From assembly GCA_963965975.1 (NCBI GenBank), contig OZ014414.1, forward strand, positions 868,001 to 932,000: DNA of 64,000 nucleotides, in the 5' to 3' direction. Origin of the DNA: Xestospongia bergquistia (Eukaryota > Porifera > Demospongiae > Haplosclerida > Petrosiidae). The notes under the pieces are model-generated. The model worked only from the letters and a program-made list of their open reading frames with translations. It ran no database searches and had not been told where the DNA came from. Positions 10,014 through 24,514 of this stretch are shown one piece after another. The translations under genes and the position numbers were made by a program. Position 1 is the stretch's first letter. Each line of letters begins with the position of its first letter.

Positions 10014-13000
10014 CTACAATTCAGTTTGTTGTCTTTGAACGTATCGACCTCCTAAAGCCAAATTGGAACCAATAGGGGTAGGAGGAGGCTCTGGTCGACC
10101 ACGACTATAACTATGGGGACCTCCTGTTTTACGAGGATGATTACTTCGGCTTGATGAAGTATCCCGTTCAGGAAGTTGGTATCCATGGTTACCACCATGT
10201 TGGCCTTGTTCATAATGAGATTGCATAGCTGATGGTGATTCTAAGATACCATCTCGTGACTGTGGCCTCATTAATGGTACAGATGTGGCATAGTCACGTG
10301 ATACAAAACCAGGATGAAAACGAGAATGTAGTGGTTCTACAAAAGATCCAGAGGACTGTGGCCGTGAACCTAGTTCATGTTGTCGGCTTTTTGTATACGA
10401 TTGAGTATCATGGCCAACTCCACTACCACCAGAGGACTGACGTGAATGAGATATAGACCTGATGGGTGGAGCCAATATTTGTGGAACAACATCTGGTGTT
10501 GAAGATGACAAAGAGCTATCCATAGTAGAGGTATCAAGGCCACTGCCAGTAGGTTTAAGTGGCAAGAAATGGGATGGACTGGTTGGTTGATGAGGCCATT
10601 GCCTGGCTAGGTGTGGTGGATAATAGCTCTCAACTGTTTCCAATTGATGATTAGGACTTTCTTGTTGCCTACGTGCCTCCCTTTTCAGTTGCCGTAATTG
10701 CAATGCTTTCTCTTCAGCAGATCGTGAAGGAATACTATCTAAGCTACTTAGATGTTCCTCCTTGAGCATTCTTACACGTTCTTCTTGTTCATAAGCACTT
10801 GAACTCCCACGACTGATAGGTTTTTTGACATTATGTATCAATTCAGGATTATGCATTAGTGTTGGCAGTTCAGCACTGCCATGAAGGTCAGTCCTGTGAT
10901 ACCAATTGGTAGAAAAAGGTGGACCAGGGCTGCTTGAGTCTGATCGACAACCAAGAGGTGAATTTCGTGCACCACCAGTATGAAAGTCTACACTGCTTGG
11001 AATATTGGATTCTGATCCAATTGAATTTGTGTCTTTAGAAATGTTATCATTACTAATCCAAGATGATCCAGTTGTGATACTCTCAGTGCTAACAACACGA
11101 AGTGGTCGTCCTATTGACTCATTCCATTCCCTCTCTGGAAGCTCTTGCATCATGTGAGTCGATCCTAGACCATGTGACTTACCAGAGCCTTCACACGCTT
11201 GTAATTGTTTCTTGATTTCACTGGCATGCTGTTCTAGTGCTTTCAATCTTGTTTTGGCTTCGCATTCTTTAACTTCTAACTGATGAAGCTCATCCTTTTT
11301 GTTGGATTGGAAATTTTCCCAATCCTTTAATCGTCTTTTCTGATCTCGATGCCACTTGTTTTCATCCTCAGGACGCATAAAAGGTGTCAAATGACGACTG
11401 TTTTGACTTTTAAAACGTGCTTCAGCATTAACTAAGCTCTGCTCTTCACGTTCTTTAGTAAAATGTAACTCTCGACATCGCTTTTTTTGATCGCTAATTA
11501 GCCTTCGTAAAGATTCTAATTCTTGCCTAAGTTTAGTGACCTGTAATAATTTCTCAGGATCCATTATTTCATCATTAAGACTTTTTGTTTCAGTTCCATC
11601 CTTTGCAGACCACTTTAGTGAGGAATTACCTGATGATGGCCTGTCAATAAGAGGTAACTTAGCTTCTTGATCTTGTCTTTCCTTTTCTTGTTGATAGAAA
11701 AGCAATTGCATGCGTTGCTTTTCAAGCTGGATCTCATCCACTTCAAGCTCTGCTAATTCTGATCTTTGCAATTCACCTTTCTTTCCCTTACGACTCAATT
11801 GATCAAGAACAGATGACACAGAGAGACCAGTAGAACTCATCTGAGTGTGATATCCTACTTCCATGCTAAGTTTCTCAACCATAAGTGATGGATATGATTG
11901 AGAACTAGAATTAAGGTCTGGATCTGAAGGTTGGCAAGAAAGACTGGACGGAATATCCTTGAATCGTGATTGAGAGTTACCAGTGATTGAAGAGTCAGAT
12001 GTAAGCTGGTCGAGAGGAGATGGATACTTCGGAAAGCCTACTCCACTTGTGCTTGATGTAGAACTATAGGTAGGATCAACTACCTTTGATGCTGAATTTA
12101 TAACATTAAAATTGCCATAGGAGGATTTAGAATGATGACCTCGTCGATTGTCTGAGACATCAGAGGCATGATGTGCAGTCATTAGAAAATGTTCATGTTG
12201 AGGTGCATTATGTAACTTCAATTGATTAAAAGAAGATGACGGCATTGGTAAGGAAGGTTCCTCTCGCTCAGGTACTACTAGGGAGGACAGACTGGAAGAA
12301 GGTTTTGGAGGTGGTGATATTCTATGATATCCTGATGGTTTTTGCTGATGAGCAATTTCTCTTTGGTCTTGTATCCATCTTTCTATGTGTGAAGTTGCAG
12401 ATTGTGGAGGAGGTGGAACAGGTGATGACATCGGAGGTTGGTACTCAGGTCCATGATAACTATCATAACTAATGCGACTTGGATTTTGTTGCTGATTACG
12501 TCTTTGTCTTCTAGCAGCTTTCATAGCATGAGAACTTCCCTCTTTTGGTGGAGGGCCTTTTTGGGAGAGAATGAGATAAAGCTAAAGTAAGCTTATTCAC
12601 TAATTCATGTACTAACCATATTCATGAGGGACAGGGACTTTTACTGCTTTCCGAGAGATTTGTGGCGATGTCTGGAGGACTTCATTAAGACCAAACAACT
12701 GGGCTACCTGAGTAGCTACTGTGATAGTCACCTGACTAGCACTGTTCCGTAGAAGCTTGATAACTCTAAAAAAAGACATTATTTCCATTCACACAGAAAA
12801 ATATATTAAATTACTAAACATTATCAAAACTTCATGTGGAGTCAAAAATACATGACAGAGGTTAGGTACTTACAATTCTTTGGTGTATCCAGCTAATGTT
12901 GTGTTATCAATTTTCAGTATTTGATCACCAGGATGTAAACGTCCGTCCTATTTAATTTACATATCATGAAAATTAACACCAATAATGAACTCACTTGATC

Positions 13001-16000
13001 AGCTGGCCCTCCATTGGATAGGGACTTAATAAAAATGCCTATTTCACTTTGTTTTGTCGGGTCCTATCATGTAAATATATGCATTGAGATTATTGTACTT
13101 GTGTGTGTGTGTGTACCTTAGATTCACATATATTGATGCCTAAAGACTTTTCTGGACCTCCTTTCTTCAAGGTCACAACTACTACATTAATATTGTCTAG
13201 TCCAAAGATAGCACTTGAAGATATGTTGAGGTGCATGCTCTATAGTATCAAATAAAGTACAATTAATAATTAATAATTAACTAAGATGGAAATAAAAGGA
13301 AAAAATATCAAAACACAAATAAAAAATTAAAAATAATGACATATAAACCTCTTGCTCAGCTAATGCAGCATAAGGATTATAGGGGAATTGTTTTGTTAAT
13401 GTTTGACTCATTTGAGTGCCTACATTTGTATAAAACACAAATATAAAAATGCAATAACATTAATTGGGAGACGTACTTGCTTGAGTGCTGACAGGAGATT
13501 CCCGTTGTTTTGATGTTGTGATTCGAGGAGGCACCCAACAACCAAGAGAATCCTTAGTTACAATCAATTGACATAAACCTAACAAAACAAGGTGTGAAGA
13601 TGGACTTGTATATGTCTACCGAACCTGCACTAATAGCAGCATCGAGATACTCTTCTAAGCCTACAGGAACTCCTCTCATTGTGTCACAAGAATATCCATG
13701 TTCAGGAATGAGAAATGGAAGCTCCAGGTTAGGGTCCTCTTGTAGCCCAACTTCTTGACCTTCAGATATTAACTGTTGATCAATGTTATTATATGCTATA
13801 TTAAACAAAAAAGGTAATAGTCAGCAAGGATTACTAAGATATACCCATTGTAATCAATTGTTTTTCAAGAGTAGCAGACACCATAGTCTCGCCTTCTCTG
13901 CTCTTGAAATTGGAGAAAAAAGCCGTCATTTGGTGCGAATTAATTTTTGAGCACATTTTGTGTAGACTGTCTGCATCATCTAGACTCTTTTTTGATGCAA
14001 TCAAGAGCTTTGCAGCCTAAATTGAGAGAGTAAATTGTTTGACGTACTACATAAAATGTGTAGTATTTTTTAAGAAAGTATAGATTAGTTTAAGCAATAT
14101 GATCTTGTTTACTAAAACGCCATTTATGGTATAAAGCTTACACACAGTAGTAATTAGATTAAATACAGGAATCACACATCTTTTTGTGTTCATAGTTTTG
14201 TTAGAAAGTTGAAAGGTATAATGTATACTAGATGAATGTACACCTGCTATACCTGAAATATAATCTCTAGATGATCATCAGCAGGTAATTTTAGACTTTC
14301 TTTGTCAGCCCAGGTTTTGAGGCGTTCTAATCGTCTTAGCAATCGTTGGCCAGTTGCTTTTGTACAATGTTTAGGCTCAGCAATGAGTTTGTTGAATAGT
14401 CGCATTGAAATATAACGAAAAAGTAAATTGAATATTAAAATTGAGAGAGTATTGTTCACTCTACATAAGTGTAACAATGACACAGTAGCACTTAGAGTTG
14501 ATAAAACACCACCCAGTGTTGCTCGACCTTTGCGACCAATTTTCGCCCCAGCAGCCGACCAGTAAAGACTTGTTAAACCTGCTTGGTGAGAAAAAGCTCC
14601 GTGTGAAATTGGGACTACATCAGGCTCTTGAGATGTCTCTCCTTCACCCTCCAATTGATCCATAAGATGGCTTTCTTCACTGTCAGCCTCAGATGATTCA
14701 CTTAAGAAAGCAGAGAGAAATATTCCAATTTCTCGAACCTATTACACAAAACATTGATTCAAAATAGTAGAAACAGCTTGACACAAGAAAGTAATGACAA
14801 GATGCAATTTAATTGTGCTAATATCTTGTACACTGTCCTGGGATTAAGGGAAAGTTAAATGGCAATGCATACATGTAGAGGAAATGTTTGATACACGAAC
14901 ATCTACAAGTCAGTATAAGTTCATGTGTAAACTATTACACAAGAATTGTACTTCATGTTCATATGTGTACATACACGTGTTAAAACCACCTCTAGTTTGG
15001 CAATTAGTGCATTAAATAGAATAATTGAAAACTTCAGCAAAATAGTAATTTTAAGTACAATGTAAAAGTCTGTGCTCTAAATAGAATAACTATCATGAGC
15101 AATAAATTAAATAGATTCCTTGTTTATTACACGTAGTCATGGCAATATTAACTCACCATATATTCTGTAAAGTGTTTATAGGCCATATGTATGATGCTTG
15201 TAAGTGTATTTTCATATTCATGAGCAAACATATAAAGACGGTAGTCACGGCGAAGAAAATGAAGCAGCTCTGATGTGTTTGATAACCAGAAAGCTAGAGC
15301 GCCAGCAATATTTCTGCTGTCCTGTAAAAGTCAAAATTAATTAACTAAAAAAAATAATTAAGTTAAGGAGTGTTAAGTGGAGATAAATGGATGAAAAAAG
15401 TAAAACAAATACAGACACAAACAAAAAAGAAGGCAATTATAATGTTTACTAAAAGAGGTTGTTTGTATTTACATGTATGTCAACCTTAAAAAGCTTTTTA
15501 AATTATAGTTGGCCATGTTAATTTTAAACAAGATTGTAAATGTAAAAATCATTGTTTAGAAGGTACTGACTTCAAAGTCAAACACCGAGTGAAAAGAAGT
15601 GGAATGGTAGAGGAAATAAAGGAAGTGAAATGTAAATGAATAGGAAGTGGAAATAAAGGAAGTAAAATGTAAAAGAAGTAAAACATTGACTAGAACTACT
15701 AAAATTGTATAATAAGTAGCAGTGTCTATGGTAGACTAATAACTATAATATGCTAAAAATACAGAAGGGCAAGCTAGCAAGAAGCCTTGAGCATTGTCAG
15801 TCATATCCATCATAGTACTGCTTGTGTTTAGAGTTAATAAAATTCATATCGGCCTATGGTTAAATGATGCAATTTAAGTTCATTTGTCACTCTTGAAAGA
15901 GAAAAAAGTCACTCTTATGTCAATATAAAATGATGAATACACACATGCACACACACATATGGTCCAAAACAATTATAGTACAATCTAGTAACCGTGGTTA

Positions 16001-19000
16001 CCAAGCAGAAAAATTAATCAAAAAATTCCTATTGCTATATAAACAGATGGTGGTAGATGAGCACATCAATATAAGAACAATGCAATAAAATAGTAAGAAT
16101 GTGTTCAGTAACAATGAGTAATCATGAACTACTAATTAATTTAAAAGTATACAAATTACACAGTTAACAATGAATGCTCTTATTACCATAAGTACTAATT
16201 GAGATATAGCTGTACTAACATTACGCATCGTTGCCTTTTGACATAGTTCAGTAATGTTATTCAGCTAAACATGTTACTTGCAGACTATTAAATTTTTCTG
16301 AGAATATTATACACAACATTTATAAGTATACTGTGACATACAATACATTTATTTTTAGTTGTTTGTTAATTCTCTTGACAAATACTATTAGCTAGAACAT
16401 GATTAAACACAAAAGTGTAGATATTATATATAATTGAACAAACCTTAACGGCTCTCTTTATCAGGGAACATGAATTCTTCAACATGTTCACGAGAGACTG
16501 ATGTCTATTAGGCTCTGGCGAAAAGTCAGATGATAAGTGATGTCTAGCCATCATGTAAATTGTATAAGCTGGTGCCAGTTTGAATTCAAGTACTGAACCA
16601 TTGATATCCAATATTAAACTTTGTAAGAGCTGCTGCTCATTGGACTGATAAAAGCTGAGTGATGCTGGAAGAACTGCCAGTTCGCTCTCAGGAGTTTCAT
16701 CAAGGACAGGGTCTCTAACATGTGGGGCAGAGTTGTGCCTTTTTTTAGCTACCTATAAGGAGGAGAGAGAGAGAGAGAGAGAGAAAAAACGTATGTGAAG
16801 TTGCCATGACAACAACTTTTACGATACTATAAAATTCCATTATACATGTAAGAACATAATCACAAGAGCAATTAAACATGCCATAGTAAATATCAGGCCA
16901 TAGATAGATGTATGGAAGAGAGAGTGGGTTGTAAATGAATGACATGTATTGTAACGTGAGACTATATAGGCAAATTCTAATTGTGCGTGCCATCAATATG
17001 GACATAGTTGTCATTCTGTTGTCATATGTGTGCCAACACAGACTCTCATATATCATCCAACTGTGTTTCTCCATTCAATATGAGTTACTCATCCAAGTAT
17101 GATTCCATACGTAATCCATCCATCTTTGTGTCTGCCCATTTGCTCATTTATCAAAGCAACCATACCCTAGTCGTGATGATAGAGGCAACAGGGCTAGTCA
17201 CTTCTTCTTCCTGTGATTCCAGTCCATCGTCTCCTTGATCAAGCATTCCTACTCCAGATCCATCTGCTTTTAGAGTGTGTTCAGAGACAGTGCGATCTCT
17301 TATACGAGAATCTGTTACATTTGTATGTCGTGCCTAAATGTAATAATAAATATTCATAAAACATATACTATATAAGTCAAAAAATACTTAAACTGCTAAC
17401 ATGATAAAAAGAGAGTTAATTTTCATTAAATAAGAACACACTACAATCTAATAATATGTAATGCTTTTGGAATAGTATCAGAGTGTTGTGCTAAGATAGA
17501 TCGAGTAATGCTATGTCTACTGTATTAGACACCACTTTAAAATTCCAACAATCTATTAATAACATATAATGAAAGCATTTCCATTCATTGCTAGTTTATT
17601 AATCAACTGGTGTTTACAGATAAGAATAGTTGGATGTCATTTGCATGAAAGAATGAAGTATACTTGTAGAAATCAAAACAAGGAAATTTGTCGACAGCAC
17701 GACCACAGTTGTACTACGAAACATGCCTACAAATATACTGAGAAAATGACACGTAAGATATTATTGGCATATAAACAATGAATACAATTAGAATTCTTTA
17801 GAAGTTAAAGGTATATACTGAGGGAAAGTTTTGCTTACAACTCTTGTCCTAGCTTATGGCTTTAAACTAATAAACTTGCCCGAGTGTGCTTGGAGTGTCC
17901 AAGATCATCAGATGAAAATGCCTTAGAAAGCCCATTGTAACGCTCAAGATTTATAGAAGTTTGATGTCCAGGTATGGCAGAACTGGAACGAGTATGAGAC
18001 AACATGGGAACAACAAATCGGAATGCTTCCTTCTCGCCAAAATGAATGATAGCATTAGGCATGACTTCAGTTGTGTCTGTTATTAATTTATCATTAACAC
18101 GAACATGAGCTGCATAATCCAAAAGGGATAGGATCCATTTTCCATTGCTTGATCTTTCAATTACACAGTGTCTTGGTCGAATCCCGTGAGACGTTAAACA
18201 GATATGTCCATTTGGATCAAGAAGGGAGACATGACTCCCTATTTCTGTTGTAGTATTGGTTAATGGAAAATTTCGCTGATTATGTGAAGGAGTACTATTT
18301 GGAGTGTGTGAGAGATTTATTAAAACTGGTACAGCAGGATTGGGTATTTGTGAGAAATCAATAGATGGAAATTTGACTTGATGTCGAAAACTATTTCTTC
18401 GTCGGAGATGAAATTGTATAATGCTACGATTTCTGAGTCTGTGTTCATTGGTGACCTCTTTATGAATTTTTACAGGTCTCTCATCGTCATTCATAATACG
18501 TTCATGAATATCCAAATCACCTAATATGAAGAGAAACGAGACAAATGATTATAATTAGAAAGGCATAATAAATGAAATTTGAATGATATTAAGCTAGACC
18601 AATAGAACATTGTACAAGTATGCTGTAAATATACAACATATAGTCACTCTACCTGGTACATGTGGATTGCTACTACCAATAGAAGGTATGGTCACTTGAA
18701 CAAGACAAAAGTCTTCAGGATCAAGAGCAAGACCAAATTTATCGACAGCACTCCGTACTAACTGTGCAGCTGTATCATTTTGTGTAGCTAATAGAGATTT
18801 GCTAGGCATGTCTGGTAACATAGATATCGGTACTGTATTTTCGCTTGTGCTAGTTGTCGGATCATGTTCTCCTATAGTCCTAATTGGGGCCTTGAGTACC
18901 TTGCTTCCAGAATTAGCCCAATGGGTTTTTATCATATCTGGGTTAGTGATACTTCGAGTAAACCGCGATGAGGGATAATGTTCATACAATGATCTAGCTA

Positions 19001-22000
19001 TTGAACCTTTTGTGTTTTCAGATTCAATCTCATCAGAGTCTGTGTGTGTACGTATTATAGTTGTCTTCTTTTTACGTTCATTTTTAGGGCTCTTCTTTTT
19101 CTTCTTGGTCTGGGGAGATTTCTTGCTACTTGGTTTTGAGTGAAGACTGAAGGGGGAAGGTACTTTCATTTCGTTTCTTAATAAAAAACGACCATCAATG
19201 TCTTTAGCTGACCACCTTAACATGGTAAGTAAAGGTTTTTCTGAAGAATCCATTCTTCTCTCATCTAAAAAAATAGTTGACAAAAAATAAATTAATAATG
19301 ACAAAATCTTTCAATTAAGTTTTGAATATAAAAACAACACTTTAAAAACCCAAGAGTCTCATTATAAATTGTTATATATTGTTATATTGTTAATTATAAT
19401 TTATTACTTTTATTTAACAATTTGTGAAACTTTTAACCAAAAAAAGACAAAAGAGATACCACTTTAAACCGTGTAATTTCAACTTAATACCATATATACC
19501 AGTATATGACATAAAAGGATTAATTAAATGAATATTGCGAAATAATCCAGTAACATACTCATGACTAACTTGGACCATAGTCAAAAGTGACATTGTTTAA
19601 AAAAGGAAAGAGTAGAGTAGTGTTTGCATGTATTTTTGACATGCATAACACCATAATACAAATTTAATATTAGTATGTAATTCACAAGTACGATAAAACG
19701 TCATTAATGCGTAAAAAGAATGTCTTGATGTAATCAGATCTATGTGTTATGTAATCGATATGTACATGGACATCACCTTGCAATGTAACTTAAGATATAC
19801 CAACAAGTGTGTATCTTGTCTCAGTTAACGTGCATGGATACATACTACAAATATTTAACAGAAAATATCTGACTAGAATGTCATCTATGACAATGAATAT
19901 TAAATTATTCTTATTATAAACAGAATATGCGTGTGCGCACACAAACTACCTGTATATATTGTTATACATTATACACATTGTTAAAGGTTCATTCTTGCAT
20001 AGCAGTGAGTCATGTTCAATAGTATCACCGAACACACATACACCCTTTATATCACACACATTTTCTAACCAGGTGTACAAACAAATGCACATCAGGGAAG
20101 CAACCTGCTCTGATATCATGCAGTCTCAAACATTGAACAGTTATACCTAATTAATTTTATGCATAGTTGCGTGATTATAGGATGTGATGTCACATCTATG
20201 AAATACCTCACTATTGCTTTCTACTGATGCTAAATCACCAGTATACATATGATATAGATTAACTACAGATTATCCTGATTTAAAGTGACAATTTTATAAC
20301 TAATAGTACCCTACACTCATTGTATACATACATATCTGGTTTAAATGAAAAATGCATTTAATTAATTGTGCGTGTATTTGATAATTACAAACCAGACATT
20401 AATGGATATGGTGTAAATATGATATAAAGTCTGTTTACATAACCTTACAACCATCATTACTCTTTTGATATCCGAAACATATGTCAAGTGTTCAAACCAC
20501 ACATTCTCAGCTAGATGGTCTAGTTATAATTAGAAAGTGGCTGACCATGTTTTAATCAAAACAACACTTCATGAAAATCTGATGCAAAAATGTGAAAAGC
20601 AGTCATCAAAAGCACACTTAACACTTCCTTAATAAGACATATGAGCAAATACTAAAATGAGTAATAATCTAATTATGAATAACACTAAGATTTTTCAACA
20701 TTATCTCTGGCAAAATTAAAAACATATCTACTTTTATAACTAAAAAGAATAAAATGGGGTGTGGCCTGTACCTTCATCACTGTGAACTTCATACAAAGCA
20801 TAAGAGGACAAATTTGGCAACATTCGAAGATCAGGACGAAACTTCTGTACGAGTACTTCAATTACATCTTCTACAGTAGCTGTGCTGGAAACACGTATAC
20901 ATTTTGTAGCAACTTTTTGACCATGGACATCTTGGTATTGAAAAAAGAACTTCATAACACCCTCAAATTCAAGACGCTGAAAGGTAGAACATAACAATAA
21001 CGATAGTAACATATAATATGTGGTATATAACAAAGATAGAATTAGTTGATCAAGTCAGTTATGTGTTATATTAAAATTAAACATGAAAAAATGTTGGTAT
21101 AGATTGGTATTATAGATTAACTAGGAAAACATAAAATAAAACATTGATAAGCATTGGTAGTATGTACTCTTAGTAGAGACTTTACTACAGAACTTGAGAA
21201 GACAGATGAGATATACACATATATTATTTAAATACTTTTAAGCACTTTGATCTTTAACATAGTCAATTAAGAACAAATTAAAGAACAAATAAAAGAGCAC
21301 TATATGTATAGTCTGAATAAGTAATTGAAAAGAAAGATTGAAGAAATGAAGTCATTGAGTAAGAGGTGATGCTTGCATAACATTAGATTACACTTTGTTC
21401 AACGCATCTTTGATTACTTTGGCAATAACAACATCTCAATGCACCAATTCCCCATTCAACAAACCGCCAGAGCAAATGATAATGCTCAAAACAGCTGTTA
21501 CTTAAACTACAATGACAGCACTCCTTTTGGTTTATGCAACATCATACAATAAAGCGTTATACACATATATATATATATGCATGCATACATGTACAGAATA
21601 AAAGCAAGCCTCTATATGGTCAATTCATTACCATACTTTAGTTTAGTTATGAGGATACACATGATAGATCCTTTCAGATTTCTATATTAATTATATATAA
21701 ATATCTACTTCTTTGATTTATTTGATTATATAATAAAAATAGAACATTTGTTACTTATATTGTTTATTAAATTTCTGTTCAGACTAATTGTGTAAAACCA
21801 CAATATTTGATATGAGTATCATCTGTACAGGAAAAACTAAGTATCTGCATATATGTGTGATCAATAAAGAAGTCTATCAGGAACTTAGCACATGACTGTC
21901 AACACAAGCAGGAATAATGTGTCTACAACTAGTACTGTGAAAAGTGCTGAGACTAAATTAATAACACGAACAGTTCAAACATTGTTGACTTATATTCACT

Positions 22001-22238
22001 GCAATAGTAATATTTAGCATGCAATTTATTATATTCAAATAATACTTAGTTCGTTAATAGTGTGTATTATATAATCTTTTAAGGCGTTTTTTTGCAGTCA
22101 GGACTACAAGAAATGTCTTATTTCCTAGCTCACTTCATTTGGCATAGAGATTTCAAACAATTCCACTCTCCTGTCGTTCCATCTTGCTATCATACGACAC
22201 AGTCGATCGTATTCGTCACGACTATTCCGTCGACTCAT
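10014..22238 (-). CDS. AFDN: Afadin/canoe orthologue, junction-actin scaffold (18 exons)
   Basis: Links nectin-type adhesion receptors and Ras/Rap GTPases to actin at cell junctions (family knowledge). Predicted exons, 5' to 3': 22238-22134, 20976-20772, 19264-18653, 18520-17880, 17333-17166, 16752-16444, 16264-16187, 15321-15157, 14738-14253, 14016-13845, 13795-13625, 13578-13477, 13419-13349, 13239-13117, 13063-12995, 12947-12874, 12765-12617, 12556-10014; frames join to about 2080 aa. N-terminus MSRRNSRDEYDRLCRMIARW then ELFEISMPNE; RA1 (EGVMKFFFQ, TKCIRVSSTATVEDVIEVL, DERRMDSSEKPLL); RA2 ending in exon 4; FHA (EIGSHVSLLDPNG, RPRHCVIE); DIL (AFWLSNTSELLHFL); PDZ (SLGINI carboxylate loop, GRLHPGDQILKI); then a long coiled-coil and low-complexity C-terminus ending QTEL. 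The donor after 17880 is GC (GCAAGT). Introns are 47-110 bp near the PDZ exons and up to 1.5 kb upstream (19265-20771, 20977-22133); nothing else coding was seen in them. An AATAAA overlaps the stop region (10007-10012, minus). Confidence 0.92.
15611..15680. repeat. Short imperfect direct repeat in an afadin intron
   Basis: A unit of about 30 bases (core GGAAATAAAGGAAGTGAAAT) at 15611-15640 recurs at about 15649-15678 with a few changes, within a purine-rich stretch of the intron between exons at 15157 and 16187. Confidence 0.6.
16759..16786. repeat. (GA)n microsatellite in afadin intron
   Basis: A simple GA run, directly upstream (on plus, to the right) of the acceptor of the exon 16444-16752, so it forms the polypyrimidine tract of that intron on the minus strand. 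Confidence 0.7.
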
Positions 22239-22644
22239 AGTACAAAGATAAGATGAGAGACAGCAGCTCACAAAGAAGTTATCATTCACTGCAAATGAAT
22301 AATGGAGTTTTGAAGTCAGTAAAGTCGATACACCTCACACGAATTTGTGGTAATATTCTCCCGTCGTGAGCTAAGTGGTGTGGTAAACACTGGAATGACA
22401 AACAACACGAATTTACTCCATGAGCCAATGATGTTGGGTAAAACTTTACAAGAGAGGACGTCGGTGGGTGTTGGACAGACACACCTCCTTGTAAATTATT
22501 AATTAGCACGTGGGTGATGTATGGTTGCCATTGGTTACAGGCAAATAAAGTCTTCTTGGGTGGAGCTCAGAAATTCATAGTGTAAACAAATAAATTTACT
22601 TTTAAGAGCCAGATGACAACAGCATAGCTAAATCTACATTGACT
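22239..22644. promoter_or_regulatory. Divergent promoter region between afadin and the 22.6-kb gene
   Basis: 406 bases separate the two start codons. It contains a CACGTG E-box (about 22507-22512) and a CCAAT-box-like ATTGG near 22530. It is less AT-rich than the flanking introns. Shared use by both genes is inferred from the head-to-head arrangement. Confidence 0.45.
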
Positions 22645-24186
22645 ATGTCGGTTAGAGACCGTATTCAAGGATTCGAAGCATTAGATCATGGAAAGCCAGT
22701 AGGAAAAGAAACCAGTAACCCTACCAGTCAACAAAATGGTATGCATAATATATAATATGCTAACTTTATTGCGACTACTTTTTGTTATAGGAAAGAAGTT
22801 TTTTCATCCAAGAACGCAATCAAAGTCTAAAACAGATCATGTGGTAGTGTTACCACAACTTAAAACAAAGCAGAGTGCAATTTCAGGTCAGTCAGTTAAT
22901 GAAACATTTCCAATAAAATGATGTATTTATCATAAATTTAACTTGTTTTACTTATAAAGGATCAATACACTATTAAATTTAATTTCTTACTATACAGAAT
23001 TCGAAGCTGATTTACAAGATGTATGGAGTGTTCGTAAAAATGTTCATCACACAACTAAGCAAACTCCTAGTTTAACAGGACCTTCCACTGTGGCCATGGG
23101 TATAGCTAAGTTCTCACAGTCTTATTCACGTCATGGTGCAATACCAGCTCAACCAGCTGGTGACCCATTAAGAGAGCAACGTTTTGGCAATGGACATGAT
23201 ACAAGTAAAAGTCAGTTAGTATATTGCCCTCTACCTGCATTATGTTTCCATATATGGACATTGCTGGTCTATCCTAACCTGAATAGCTATTGTAATACTT
23301 ACTATATACTATGGAAGACACAGTAGTGTTATAACCAAATGTATTTCAATATAATATAATTAGCTGACTTTAACGTGTTGTCAGAAGGTCATAACATTAT
23401 ACTTTTGTGACTCAAAGTTTTGTCCTGTTAGTAATTTTAACTGACGACATGATGACATATAATTGATCTATATTAAATAATACATTAATTAAATAAATTA
23501 ATGCTTTGGTGGTTTGTTGAACTAAGTAATAACATACATCCTTTTTTTCCATGTTAGGTGCAAACAAGAGGACACCACTGCAAGGTATGTAGTGAAGCAC
23601 TGTAACACATTTGTAATGACATTAACAATTTAACATTACTATCTTTTGGTGCTAATCATTGTGAACTTTATGGATTGCACTTTTCATTTACACTATACAA
23701 CAGTCTGTAATACTTTTTATCATTTACTATACTATGTTCCAAATAATAATATTACCCTAAGTGTCTAAGTATGTATACTTGTATACTAAATGTTTTCTCT
23801 TATTGAAATTTAATTCTTCCCAGAGCAAAATCAATCAGAAATGAGGTCATGGAATTTAAGAACACCAGGGTTTTCATATACTGAGGGTGTTAAGAGACCC
23901 GGTAACTTTCCTCCAGATGATGGTTTTCCTCAAACAAAGCGTAATACATCATTGAGAGGAGAACAAGGTGGACTTATAGTCAAGCCAACAATGGTGGAGA
24001 CTCCTCAAGGAGGACTGTCACCAATGAAGCAACATTTCATGAGAAATCAAGGTGAAAATACAATGTAAATCTAGTTAACTTTGATTAAGGTTACAACTTT
24101 TTTTGCTGTTTTACTATTGTTTAAATGTATTGTTAGGAAGGACAGTCACATGGACCAAATAAAAGATACATGAATGGGCACACAAA

Positions 24187-24261
<75 letters not shown>

Positions 24262-24514
24262 ATATATAATTCCACTATGTCTTGTTGTCATGGTATCATA
24301 TTATTGTTTGTTACTTTCATCAGATCTTTCAGATCGTAAAACTCAGTATGCTCACAAAATGGCTCAAGCTCACCTTAGATCAGTAGGCATGGGTGACTTC
24401 ACTCCACAAAATACTGGCTATATAAAAGAACAAAAATATAAAAATTCAACAAAATTGGACGGGAAAACATCAAAGTGGAGAAAATTCGATGAGGACGAAT
24501 TCAGCTTTGATTAA
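22645..24514 (+). CDS. Unknown protein with a GMGxFxPxxxxY motif (6 exons)
   Basis: I do not recognise the family. Exons that join in frame with GT/AG sites: 22645-22738, 22791-22886, 22998-23204, 23558-23584, 23824-24051, 24324-24514, giving 280 aa. It starts MSVRDRIQGFEALDHGKPVG; the middle is basic and Pro/Gly/Gln-rich (TEGVKRPGNFPPDDGFP); the end contains KMAQAHLRSVGMGDFTPQNT and an acidic finish, DEDEFSFD. There is no signal peptide, membrane segment or obvious enzyme motif, so it is probably an intrinsically disordered intracellular protein. The gene at 25222 repeats the last module. The intron before the last exon holds a (CA)n microsatellite. Head-to-head with afadin. Confidence 0.7.
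24189..24260. repeat. (CA)n microsatellite
   Basis: About 36 CA units, in the last intron of the 22645 gene. It creates a spurious open frame of alternating Thr-His residues. Confidence 0.95.

Noticed and set aside
13554-13624. Continuation of the afadin exon open frame past its donor
   Set aside because: Reading through gives no afadin similarity; splicing at 13625 and 13578 restores the frame and family match.
22736-22921. Separate small gene starting in the first intron of the 22.6-kb gene
   Set aside because: The region is better explained as exon 2 (22791-22886) with intron sequence on both sides.
24170-24322. Open frame of repeated Thr-His residues
   Set aside because: It is the translation of the (CA)n microsatellite in an intron; only the end, from 24324, is a real exon.
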